A program made the position numbers and the translations under genes. Of a stretch of DNA of 8,228 nucleotides, positions 1 through 6,623 are shown in pieces. Every line of letters starts with the position of its first letter. Position 1 is the stretch's first letter. The notes under the pieces were generated by a model. The model made no database searches. It was given only the letters and a program-made list of their open reading frames with translations, and had not been told where the DNA came from. The stretch comes from Dehalococcoidia bacterium (GTDB lineage: Bacteria > Chloroflexota > Dehalococcoidia > GIF9 > AB-539-J10), in NCBI GenBank assembly GCA_030589825.1, contig JAUUZT010000031.1, positions 1-8,228 on the forward strand. Reading direction: 5' to 3'.

Positions 1-117
1 ACTCAGATACGAGCATCGAAGTTAAGTAGTGAAGAGAAGGTCGAAATTCTGGGGGCTAATGCACGGAAATTGTTATATTTAGAAAGCAAGGAGCTCAGTA
101 ATGACACAAGGCGGTGA
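1..117 (+). CDS. Amidohydrolase (Amidohydro_2-like), C-terminal fragment
   Basis: Frame 1 is open from the first base to a TGA at 115-117 and gives 38 residues. The stretch with SSEEKVEILGANARKLL resembles the usual C-terminal end of metal-dependent Amidohydro_2 family hydrolases, where a 'sEEekekILggNAarLLgL' segment forms the last helix of the TIM barrel. No catalytic residues are in view, so the substrate (decarboxylase or hydrolase type) cannot be told. The end overlaps the thpR start by 17 bases, which suggests the two are co-transcribed and translationally linked. The identification rests on one short motif and could be wrong, but the coding status is supported by the tight overlap and the open frame. 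Confidence 0.6.
   Translation, partial: TQIRASKLSSEEKVEILGANARKLLYLESKELSNDTRR
88..93 (+). promoter_or_regulatory. Ribosome binding site of thpR
   Basis: AAGGAG lies seven bases before the ATG at 101, inside the end of the upstream amidohydrolase frame. It fixes the thpR start at 101. Confidence 0.75.
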
Positions 118-697
118 GCAGGTTCGTTCTTTTATAGCTATCGAGTTGCCACAAAGCGTAAAAAATAGACTGGAACATATTGAGGTTAAGTGGAAGCAAG
201 GAGGATACGCAGGTATCAAATGGGTGGATCCAAAAGGGATTCATATAACATTGAGATTTCTGGGTAATATTTCGAGTGAGCAAATAATAAGAATACGAAA
301 AGTCTTAGAAGAAACTACTAAGGAGATTTCCTGTTTCCATTTAGAGATAGCTGATTTAGGAGCCTTCCCTAATCTGAGACAGCCGCGTGTTATATGGGTT
401 GCAATTAATGGTGAGGTAGATAAACTGTCAAGATTACAGCAAAAAATTGATTTCTTACTAGAATCATGTGGTTTTCCTAAAGAGAGTCGCCCTTTTAGTC
501 CACATCTAACATTGGCTCGGCTAAAGGATAGCCTTTCATCTGAGGAGAAGAGAGAAATAGGCATATTTATGACTTCTTTAAAGATTAAAGCATCCCTCTC
601 TTTTAATGCCGAAGCTGTTAGTCTTATGAGAAGTCAATTGATGCCAACCGGGGCTATTTATTCCTGTCTGTTTACAGCGAGGTTTAAGAGTAACTAA
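101..697 (+). CDS. thpR: RNA 2',3'-cyclic phosphodiesterase (2'-5' RNA ligase family)
   Basis: This is a 198-residue member of the 2H phosphoesterase superfamily (LigT/ThpR). The family opens 2',3'-cyclic phosphates at RNA ends to 2'-phosphomonoesters; some members also join tRNA halves by 2'-5' bonds in vitro. Both signature HxTx motifs are present, HITL at residues 48-51 and HLTL at 135-138, and they supply the two catalytic histidines. The N-terminal RSFIAIELP strand and the C-terminal LMRSQLMPTGAIYSCL segment are typical of the family. The length is slightly above the usual 180-190. The start ATG has a good AAGGAG site and overlaps the preceding gene by 17 bases. It is a cytoplasmic enzyme whose physiological RNA substrate is unknown. 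No promoter is seen directly before it, so it is probably read from the upstream gene. Confidence 0.93.
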   Translation: MTQGGEQVRSFIAIELPQSVKNRLEHIEVKWKQGGYAGIKWVDPKGIHITLRFLGNISSEQIIRIRKVLEETTKEISCFHLEIADLGAFPNLRQPRVIWVAINGEVDKLSRLQQKIDFLLESCGFPKESRPFSPHLTLARLKDSLSSEEKREIGIFMTSLKIKASLSFNAEAVSLMRSQLMPTGAIYSCLFTARFKSN

Positions 698-744
698 TAT
701 TCAGATAAGAAAAACTTTGAGCTGATAATTGTTCGTACTAATAG

Positions 745-777
745 TTGCGCTTGATAATAACCCGTTTCTGGTATAAA
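745..777 (+). promoter_or_regulatory. Candidate extended -10 promoter for the zinc-ribbon/comF/hpf operon
   Basis: TGGTATAAA at 769-777 is an extended -10 element (TGn followed by TATAAA). TTGATA at 751-756 could be the -35 with a short 15-base spacer; TTGCGC at 745-750 would give 21. Transcription would start near 784, leaving a leader of about 27 bases before the TTG at 812. It sits in the only sizeable gap between thpR and the next gene. This is a visual call only. Confidence 0.45.
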
Positions 778-798
778 ATTATAAAAATTTTCTTGGAT

Positions 799-807
799 GG
801 GAGGAGG
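799..807 (+). promoter_or_regulatory. Ribosome binding site deciding a TTG start
   Basis: GGGAGGAGG is the strongest Shine-Dalgarno in the window. It ends four bases before the TTG at 812, or seven if only GGGAGG pairs. The in-frame ATG at 797 overlaps this site and has none of its own, so TTG at 812 is preferred. Confidence 0.7.
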
Positions 808-811
808 ACCC

Positions 812-1018
812 TTGGAAAATAATTCGTATCCTAAATGTCAAAAATGTGGCACTGGTGATTTGTTGCCTCTATCCGATTTTGGGCAGGGAGCTCCAATTCA
901 CTATAAAGCTTGGGTATGCAACAATCCTGATTGCGGCTTCAACATCAAAATCAGGAATGGAGAAGTTTACATCAATGAGCCGATTCTTGATGGGACACTT
1001 CATACTCGTGCCCATTAA
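812..1018 (+). CDS. Small zinc-ribbon protein of unknown function
   Basis: A 68-residue cytoplasmic protein if started at TTG 812, or 73 residues if started at ATG 797. Two cysteine pairs, C9-x2-C12 and C36-x4-C41 (numbered from the TTG), would bind one structural zinc in a two-knuckle ribbon. Between them is a Gly/Pro-rich segment with DFGQGAPIHYKAW, and after the second knuckle a short strand pair with GFNIKIRNGEVYI. No catalytic motif, membrane segment or helix-turn-helix is visible, so the function is unknown; a nucleic-acid or protein binding role is only a guess. It follows a promoter-like element, has a strong ribosome binding site and stops 26 bases before comF, so it is likely the first gene of an operon with comF and hpf. 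The patterned cysteines and the strong ribosome binding site make it a real gene. Confidence 0.82.
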   Translation: MENNSYPKCQKCGTGDLLPLSDFGQGAPIHYKAWVCNNPDCGFNIKIRNGEVYINEPILDGTLHTRAH

Positions 1019-1044
1019 AGACTAGTTGGTATAAACACAGTAAA

Positions 1045-1749
1045 TTGCCACGTTTGAGTCGCTTGGGTGACTTGGTATTGGATTCCTTTTTTCCACGGCA
1101 TTGTGTTGGTTGCGGAAAAGGGGGCACTTTTTTGTGTCGTCAGTGTAAGGAAAAGTTGCCCGGTTTACTTCCTCCATTATGTCCTAGGTGTGGCACAACA
1201 CAGGCTAGCGGCATGTTGTGTTTTAACTGTAGAAAAAGACCAGGTATCATTGATGGTATTCGCTCCCCTTTTCGCTTTGAGGAAGTGATTCGTAAGGCTG
1301 TCCATGAGCTGAAATACAAGCACCTGAAAGCGTTATCTTTTTGCTTTGCTGAATTACTTGCCGAATATTTAGGGGAGCATAATTTGCCTGGCGATATTCT
1401 GGTTCCAGTTCCTTTACACCGACGGCGATTGAGAGAGCGTGGCTATAATCAGTCTTTGTTAATATCACGTGATTTAGGCAAGTTGATAATGATGCCTGTA
1501 CTTGTTAATTGTCTTGTTCGAGTGAAGGATGTACAACCTCAGGTAAAAATGGTGAATGCGGAAGAGAGATGGAGTAATGTTGTTGATGCATTTATTTGCC
1601 AAGATAATAGAGTTAATAATAGACGAATAGTCTTAATAGATGATGTTTGTACTTCTGGCGCTACTCTGGAAGCATGTGCTGTAGCTCTAAAAAAACAGGG
1701 TGCAATATCAGTATGGGGACTAACTATAGCGAGGGAAACCTACAACTAA
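1045..1749 (+). CDS. comF: ComF family amidophosphoribosyltransferase-like protein
   Basis: A 234-residue ComF/GntX-type protein. The N-terminal zinc region carries four cysteine pairs at 20/23, 31/34, 46/49 and 59/62, more than enough for the double zinc ribbon seen in this family. The type I phosphoribosyltransferase domain follows. It includes VPVPLHRRRLRERGYNQS at 120-137, the ComF hallmark, and the PRPP-binding loop VLIDDVCTSGAT at 196-207, whose two acidic residues and SGAT turn are intact. ComF proteins are needed for DNA uptake through the transformation channel in several naturally competent bacteria, but many non-competent species carry them and the reaction is not settled. The start is a TTG with no clear Shine-Dalgarno, so translation may depend on the gene before it; later in-frame TTGs (1054, 1063) are possible. 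The stop codon touches the ribosome binding site of hpf. Confidence 0.9.
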   Translation: MPRLSRLGDLVLDSFFPRHCVGCGKGGTFLCRQCKEKLPGLLPPLCPRCGTTQASGMLCFNCRKRPGIIDGIRSPFRFEEVIRKAVHELKYKHLKALSFCFAELLAEYLGEHNLPGDILVPVPLHRRRLRERGYNQSLLISRDLGKLIMMPVLVNCLVRVKDVQPQVKMVNAEERWSNVVDAFICQDNRVNNRRIVLIDDVCTSGATLEACAVALKKQGAISVWGLTIARETYN

Positions 1750-1756
1750 GGAGGAG
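1748..1756 (+). promoter_or_regulatory. Ribosome binding site of hpf, overlapping the comF stop
   Basis: AAGGAGGAG shares two bases with the TAA that ends comF (1747-1749) and ends two bases before the ATG at 1759; the AAGGAG core has five bases of spacing. Ribosomes finishing comF could re-load here, coupling the two genes. Confidence 0.75.
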
Positions 1757-1758
1757 AT

Positions 1759-2304
1759 ATGAAACTGCAAATAACAACTAAAAATATAGAAGTCTCTGAG
1801 GCAATAAAGAAACAAATTAATAAAAAAATTGGCAAGCTGGACCATCATTTACATTCTCATGTAGAGGGGAAGGTGGAGATTTCTAAGAGAAAGTCGAGAC
1901 AGCCAGAGCAAAGAGTTGCTGTCCAGGTTACTCTTGATAGTAAAGGGACTTTAATCAGGGCTCATGAATATGCTGAGGATATTCTTACAGCTGTAGATAA
2001 AGTGATGGACGCACTTGATAATCGTATTGAACGATATAAAGGCAAGTTGTATGAGAAAAGAAAAGGAAATTCTCTGGAACGTCAGGGAACTAGTCAGGAT
2101 GAAGAGAAACCAAATATTTTTCCAGAGGTAGTAAAAAGTAAGCATTTCTTTCTTAAGCCTATGTCCATAGAGGAGGCAACAGAACAACTGGAGCTTCTGG
2201 GGCATGACTTCTTTCTTTTTATCGATGCCAAAACTAGTAAGGTTAGCATGCTATACAGTCGTAAAGATGGTAACTATGGCGTTATCATAGTAGAAACTGA
2301 ATAA
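1759..2304 (+). CDS. hpf: Ribosome hibernation promoting factor, long form
   Basis: A 181-residue long-form HPF (RaiA/YfiA/S30AE family). Residues 1-100 form the beta-alpha-beta-beta-beta-alpha domain that sits in the decoding and tRNA sites of the 30S subunit and stops translation; the segment AHEYAEDILTAVDKVMDALDNR is its closing helix. A polar linker (about 101-122) leads to the C-terminal dimerization domain (about 123-181), with FFLKPMSIEEATEQLELLGH and SRKDGNYGVIIV. In the long forms this domain joins two ribosomes into 100S particles. The length matches the family, so one protein should do both jobs without RMF. It has a strong ribosome binding site on the comF stop codon. In B. subtilis and relatives hpf is followed by secA; here it is followed instead by a convergent dnaE. 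No stress promoter is obvious before it. Confidence 0.96.
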   Translation: MKLQITTKNIEVSEAIKKQINKKIGKLDHHLHSHVEGKVEISKRKSRQPEQRVAVQVTLDSKGTLIRAHEYAEDILTAVDKVMDALDNRIERYKGKLYEKRKGNSLERQGTSQDEEKPNIFPEVVKSKHFFLKPMSIEEATEQLELLGHDFFLFIDAKTSKVSMLYSRKDGNYGVIIVETE

Positions 2305-2398
2305 TGGGGGTATGGGTATAAATACAGTCTAAATTTCATCTCTAGAATGCAGGAATGTTAACCAGCCTACGCTAGTAGTAGTAGAGAAGAGAAAGACC
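2305..2398. other. Convergent intergenic region hpf/dnaE, no clear terminator
   Basis: These 94 bases separate the 3' ends of hpf and dnaE. Only trivial inverted repeats were found (for example CTAC/GTAG at 2367-2378 with a four-base loop), with no GC-rich hairpin plus U-run on either strand. On the minus strand, just after the dnaE stop, 2398-2372 is a G-poor pyrimidine-rich tract that could favour Rho-dependent ending; this is speculative. Confidence 0.5.
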
Positions 2399-5300
2399 CT
2401 ACTCCATTTTGAGACTATCTGCACCTAATAGATCCTTTATTTCCTTTACCAGTTCTGAGCAATAACTAACAGTTATCTTGGGCATATCCAGGCAGGTTGT
2501 TTCGTCATCACCAATTATTGCAAGAGAAACTCTGCTATCACCCGGATAATTCTGAAGGATTGCGATGGTTTTATATAGAAGCTCGACATCTTTATTGGAG
2601 TCACCTGTCTCTGGTAGTGCTATTGTAAGAAACTTTCGTTTTAATTCGGTTTCTGGTTGGGGTATCCCCCCATTACTAGTATCCTGGTAGTTGTATACTT
2701 CTTGGCAATTTAGCTGAACTCCTCCATTTCTGTTTTTCAACATGCCCTTTATAATGAGGATATTATCTTCGTGCCATAGTAATTTGCTGCTCTCATATAT
2801 CCTTGGCCAAACGTTTACTTCCAGGCTTCCTTCTGCATCTTCTATAGTTGCTACGATAAAAGGACGGTTGTCACGGGTGTAAGCCTGTCGAAGTGATACA
2901 ATCATTCCTATGATGGTAATAGTTTTATTGGTCATATTAGCGTTGATGTCGCCACAGGATACTGTATGTAAGGTGGAATGCTTAAAATTAAGCATTCCAA
3001 GGACTGATGAAGAGAGATAGACACCTAACAACTCCCGTTCCCATTTAAGCCTCTGTTTGGGGGGGGTCTTTTCTGGGTTATCGAGGACGAGGGCAGGATT
3101 GGAATTAAGCAGCCCGCCGAACATGCTGGATTGTCCTGTCGATCTCATTTTTTGTTCCATTTGGCCAAAGGAAATAATCCTGTCCAGAGAATACAGGAGT
3201 GATCCCTGATCGCTAAGCGAATCGAAAGCTCCAACCTTGATTAAGCTCTCAAGTGTTTTTCTGTTTATACTATGCATATCTACTCGTTGGCAGAGATCTT
3301 CTATAGATTTGAAGCTACCTCCATTCCGTCGAGCGGATAGGATGTTCTCCATAGCTGAACTACTAGCATTTTTTATAGCGGCAAGACCAAAGCGAATGCC
3401 AGTTTTATTGTCTTCTGTTTTCTCGATGGCAAAACCTGATTGGCTTTTGTTAATATCAGGGGCCATTATCTCAATGCCTAGATGGCGGCATTCAGCTATT
3501 GCCAAGCGGACTTTGTCAGTATTATCGTTATACGTATTCAAGAATGATGTCATGTATTCAGAGGGATAGTTAGCTTTTAGATAGGCGCCACGGTAAGCCA
3601 GGAGGGCATAGCTTACGCTATGTGCCTTGTTAAAGGCATAGCCAGCAAAAGGTTCAATCAAAGCAAAAACCTCTTCAGCAAGGTTTTTATCTATTCCTTT
3701 TTTTTCTGCACCTTCAACAAAATTCTTCCTTTGTGTCTTCATTACTTTGGCTATTTTCTTACCCATGGCTTTACGAAAGATATCGGCTTGCCCTAGGCTA
3801 TAACCTGCAAGAGCCTGCACGATAAATAACACCTGTTCTTGATAAACAATAACTCCATATGTCTCCTTCAGGAATTTCTCTAAGATAGGATGAGCATAAT
3901 GAACAGGGATAATTCCCTGCTTGGCTTTTATAAAAGTAGGAATCTGTTCCATTGGACCTGGTCGGTAAAGCGCCACTATGGCAGCGATATCACTGAATTT
4001 ACTGGGTTTCAGTTCTTCTATATAACGACGCATACCACTGCTTTCCAACTGAAATATACCCTTTGTTTCTCCGGAAGCAAGCAAAGTGAAGGTTTTTTTG
4101 TTATCCAATGGTATTTGCTGCAAATTTATAGATTCACCACATGTTTGTTGAATGGTTTCTGTTGTTTTAGACAGAATGGTCAAATTTGATAATCCGAGAA
4201 AGTCCATTTTTAAAAGGCCAAGGAGAGCGATATTTTTCATGTGATACTGGGTCATAGCAGCATTATTTGTTCCTTTGCTTGTTGGTTGGAGTGGTACATA
4301 TTCAGTCAGTGGATCGTGTGCTATAACAACACCAGCTGCGTGTGTGCTAGCATGCCTGATGAGGCCTTCTAATTTCTTGGCTGAATCAACAAGATTGTGC
4401 ATAGTCTCATCTTGGGAATAGATATCATTAAACTCTTTGCTATCTTCCAGTGCTTTTCCTAGGGTTATTGTTAGCTCTAGAGGAATCAGTTTGGCGGCTT
4501 GGTCTACTTGGCTGTAAGGTAAGCCCAGAGCTCTTCCCGTATCTCTCAACGCTGCCCTTGCGCCTAGAGTACCAAATGTAATAATCTGGGCTACGTGGTC
4601 CCTCCCGTATTTTTCATTGACATAGGCAAGTACTTCGTCGCGACGATTGTCCTGGAAATCAAGATCAATATCTGGCATCTCTCGCCGCTCAACATTAAGA
4701 AAGCGTTCAAAAACTAAATTATAAGTCAGGGGGTCGATGTCCGTAATACCAAGGCAATATAGAGCTAAGCTGGCAGCAGCACTTCCTCGTACGCCAAAAC
4801 AGATATTCTTCTCTCGTACAAAGGAGGCAATGTCCCAAACAACCAGGAAATAGTCGGCGAAGTGGGTTTTCTGAATTACATCAAGTTCATATTCGAGACG
4901 CTCTTTAGCTTCATGGTTAGAGATAGGATAGCGCTTTTCCAGGCCTTGCCAGCATAGTTCTGACAGAAAGGATTCAGCTGTCTTGCCTTTAGGAGGAGTT
5001 ACTTCCGGTAAATGATGTTTGCTGAAATCTAACTCTAGCTGGCACATCTCGGCGATACTTTGAGTATTTTCTATGGATTGGGGCAAGTCGCTGAAAAGTT
5101 GCTCCATTTCCTCAGGGCTCTTAAGATAGAAATAGTCCCCTGCCATCTTCATTCTGTTTTCATTCTGTATAGTGGAATTAGTTCCTATGCATAGCAGTAG
5201 GTCATGAGCATAGGCGTCTTCCTTGTTTATATAATGAGTATCTACTGTTGCTACCAGTGGTATTTCAAGTTTATTAGATAGTAGGAGAAGTCCTTTATTG

Positions 5301-5851
5301 ATTGTTTCAAGTTCAGGAATAGGATGTCTCTGGATCTCAATGTAATAATCATTGAATATTTCCTTGTACCATGAAGCTACTTTAGCAGCCTCATCATCTT
5401 GTTCTTCTAGGATAAGACGAGAAAGTTCTCCATTCATACAACCAGAGAGAGCAATAATTCCTTCGTGATATAGTTCTAGTAGTTCCCTGTCCACCCTAGG
5501 TTTGTAATACTGCCCTTCAAAGTTGCTCTTGGTAACCAGATTTATTAAATTGTGGTATCCTTCATTATTCTTAGCCAGTAACGTAAGATGATATGGTTTT
5601 CTGTATTTGGGGTCTCGATTATGGCGATTAGTCTGAGCAACATATACTTCGCATCCAAGGATAGGTTTAATACCCGCTTCTTTAGCTGCAGTGTAAAAAT
5701 CGATAATGCCATACATCACTCCGTGGTCAGTGATGGCTAGGCTATCCATACCAAGTTCTTTGGCCCTGGCGATGAGAAGAGGGATGTGACACATGCCATC
5801 GAGGAGGCTGTATTCAGTATGAACGTGAAGGTGGGTAAATTTCTTAGGCAT
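2399..5851 (-). CDS. dnaE: DNA polymerase III alpha subunit, replicative polymerase
   Basis: A complete 1150-residue DnaE (C-family polymerase), close to the E. coli length of 1160. An N-terminal PHP domain (about 1-280) keeps H9, H11, D18, H43, E68, H88, C138, D204 and H206, the usual metal ligands, so it may be an active proofreading nuclease, unlike the decayed E. coli PHP. In the polymerase core, GVRGSAAASLALY at 353-365 belongs to the nucleotide-binding region, PDIDLDF at 393-399 gives catalytic aspartates D396 and D398, and KMDFLGL at 548-554 gives the third, D550. RHASTHAAG (499-507) and FNKAHSVSYA (740-749) are also canonical. Tandem helix-hairpin-helix DNA binding lies near 850-880, the clamp-binding motif QSSMF at 907-911, and an OB fold at about 976-1055. 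The ATG sits just before the expected HLHVH motif. It has no Shine-Dalgarno and lies at the predicted transcription start. Confidence 0.98.
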   Translation of the reverse strand: MPKKFTHLHVHTEYSLLDGMCHIPLLIARAKELGMDSLAITDHGVMYGIIDFYTAAKEAGIKPILGCEVYVAQTNRHNRDPKYRKPYHLTLLAKNNEGYHNLINLVTKSNFEGQYYKPRVDRELLELYHEGIIALSGCMNGELSRLILEEQDDEAAKVASWYKEIFNDYYIEIQRHPIPELETINKGLLLLSNKLEIPLVATVDTHYINKEDAYAHDLLLCIGTNSTIQNENRMKMAGDYFYLKSPEEMEQLFSDLPQSIENTQSIAEMCQLELDFSKHHLPEVTPPKGKTAESFLSELCWQGLEKRYPISNHEAKERLEYELDVIQKTHFADYFLVVWDIASFVREKNICFGVRGSAAASLALYCLGITDIDPLTYNLVFERFLNVERREMPDIDLDFQDNRRDEVLAYVNEKYGRDHVAQIITFGTLGARAALRDTGRALGLPYSQVDQAAKLIPLELTITLGKALEDSKEFNDIYSQDETMHNLVDSAKKLEGLIRHASTHAAGVVIAHDPLTEYVPLQPTSKGTNNAAMTQYHMKNIALLGLLKMDFLGLSNLTILSKTTETIQQTCGESINLQQIPLDNKKTFTLLASGETKGIFQLESSGMRRYIEELKPSKFSDIAAIVALYRPGPMEQIPTFIKAKQGIIPVHYAHPILEKFLKETYGVIVYQEQVLFIVQALAGYSLGQADIFRKAMGKKIAKVMKTQRKNFVEGAEKKGIDKNLAEEVFALIEPFAGYAFNKAHSVSYALLAYRGAYLKANYPSEYMTSFLNTYNDNTDKVRLAIAECRHLGIEIMAPDINKSQSGFAIEKTEDNKTGIRFGLAAIKNASSSAMENILSARRNGGSFKSIEDLCQRVDMHSINRKTLESLIKVGAFDSLSDQGSLLYSLDRIISFGQMEQKMRSTGQSSMFGGLLNSNPALVLDNPEKTPPKQRLKWERELLGVYLSSSVLGMLNFKHSTLHTVSCGDINANMTNKTITIIGMIVSLRQAYTRDNRPFIVATIEDAEGSLEVNVWPRIYESSKLLWHEDNILIIKGMLKNRNGGVQLNCQEVYNYQDTSNGGIPQPETELKRKFLTIALPETGDSNKDVELLYKTIAILQNYPGDSRVSLAIIGDDETTCLDMPKITVSYCSELVKEIKDLLGADSLKME

Positions 5852-5852
5852 A

Positions 5853-5882
5853 TTGTGAATTATAACATGCCAGTTTTATGCT
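5853..5882 (+). promoter_or_regulatory. Weak candidate promoter for the Lit-like gene
   Basis: TTGTGA at 5853-5858 and TATGCT at 5877-5882 are 18 bases apart, each matching four of six consensus bases. Transcription would begin near 5889, about 20 bases before the TTG start. The elements interleave with the dnaE promoter on the other strand, so only one polymerase could bind at a time. Support is weak. Confidence 0.28.
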
Positions 5883-5887
5883 GTACG
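5859..5887 (-). promoter_or_regulatory. Predicted dnaE promoter giving a leaderless mRNA
   Basis: Read on the minus strand, TGTTATAAT (5867-5859) is a perfect extended -10 (TGn plus TATAAT). At a 17-base spacer the -35 position reads CGTACA (5887-5882), matching only the ACA half of TTGACA, as often seen with extended -10 promoters. The -10 ends seven bases before the dnaE ATG at 5851, so the transcript should begin on or one base before the start codon. There is no ribosome binding site between them. Confidence 0.6.
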
Positions 5888-5909
5888 TTGTCCATAGGGC
5901 GAGATTGAA

Positions 5910-6623
5910 TTGAAGATTTTCAAGGGTATTGCTGCCAAGTTATTTATTTTGAGTGTTTCGCTGACTCTCGTTACTGGCACTATTCAACTGGAGATTAATA
6001 GTGTTCGCCTTTATGAGTATGGGTTCGATAGATATGCTGTAAGTGAGGATACAGGGATAGATAGACAGCAATTGACTGAGGTTGCTAAAGTGCTGGTAGA
6101 TTATTTCAACTACAGGGTAGAAACTCCCCAGTTAATGATACAGGGGAGATCCGGCGAGGAAATTTTACTGTACCAGGAAAATACACAGAATCGTGAACTT
6201 ACTCATCTTGCCGATGTTCGACGTCTGTTTCTACTTAATTACTTAATTCTATTGGCTAGCTTAGTTTATCTGGCTGGTTATATATTAGCATTCTTGTTGT
6301 GGAAAAAGGGTCACTGGTGTGATTTGGTAAAAGGAGTGAGGTATGGTTGTACTCTGACTCTGGCTGTTATGGTTATTATGGGACTGACTACCATTTTGGT
6401 TGATTTTGAACAATTATTTCTCCAATTTCACCATCTCGCTTTTAGTAATCCCTGGTGGGCAAGTACTGGCTATCTGCCTAGATTGTTTCCCGGGTATTTC
6501 TGGGAAGATGTCGCTTTTTTGGGTGCTGGTTCTATAGTTGCAGAGGCTTTTATTCTGGGCAGCACTGCTTGGGTAATACCAAGATGGTATTTAAAAAGAA
6601 AGACTAGCCGTTCTAACTTTTAG
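5910..6623 (+). CDS. lit: DUF1461/TIGR01906 membrane protein, Lit-like lipoprotein intramolecular transacylase
   Basis: A 237-residue integral membrane protein with four likely helices near residues 7-24, 107-130, 148-165 and 205-223, and a large extracytoplasmic loop at 25-106. It carries the DUF1461/TIGR01906 signature: HLADVRRLF at 99-107, and FHHLAFSNPWW at 173-183 leading to LFPGYFW at 192-198. The two family-conserved histidines are H99 and H174. Characterized members (Lit of Enterococcus and Bacillus) move an acyl chain from the lipoprotein diacylglyceryl group to the N-terminal cysteine amine, making lyso-form lipoproteins at the outer face of the membrane. Whether this distant member does the same is inference. 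The start is a TTG; GGGCGAG about six bases upstream is a fair ribosome binding site. It is divergent from dnaE across 58 bases, and its last 11 bases overlap the end of the convergent oxidoreductase gene. Confidence 0.85.
   Translation: MKIFKGIAAKLFILSVSLTLVTGTIQLEINSVRLYEYGFDRYAVSEDTGIDRQQLTEVAKVLVDYFNYRVETPQLMIQGRSGEEILLYQENTQNRELTHLADVRRLFLLNYLILLASLVYLAGYILAFLLWKKGHWCDLVKGVRYGCTLTLAVMVIMGLTTILVDFEQLFLQFHHLAFSNPWWASTGYLPRLFPGYFWEDVAFLGAGSIVAEAFILGSTAWVIPRWYLKRKTSRSNF
6613..6623. other. Overlapping convergent stop region of lit and aor
   Basis: The last codons and stop of the Lit-like gene (TAG at 6621-6623) and the stop of the oxidoreductase (6615-6613) overlap by 11 bases. There is no room for a terminator between the genes, so each transcript must run into the other gene as antisense RNA. 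Confidence 0.85.

Noticed and set aside
775..791. AT-only inverted repeat (AAAATT/AATTTT) before the zinc-ribbon gene, considered as a terminator
   Set aside because: The stem is six A:T pairs with no GC content and no U-run following; it overlaps the -10 region and is better explained as AT-rich promoter sequence.
797..811. ATG at 797 as start of the zinc-ribbon gene
   Set aside because: The ATG overlaps the GGGAGGAGG ribosome binding site and has no such site of its own. The in-frame TTG at 812 is at a fitting distance, and the five extra residues (MGGGP) are just the translated binding site.
2373..2384. TAG trinucleotide repeat between hpf and dnaE
   Set aside because: Only four units, too short to call a repeat element; mentioned only as part of the pyrimidine tract on the other strand.
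3237..3569. Plus-strand open frame of 110 codons inside dnaE
   Set aside because: It lies fully antisense to conserved DnaE sequence, has no ribosome binding site and has no recognisable domain; it is a shadow frame.
3890..4189. Plus-strand open frame of 99 codons inside dnaE
   Set aside because: Antisense to the conserved polymerase core and without family features; a shadow frame.
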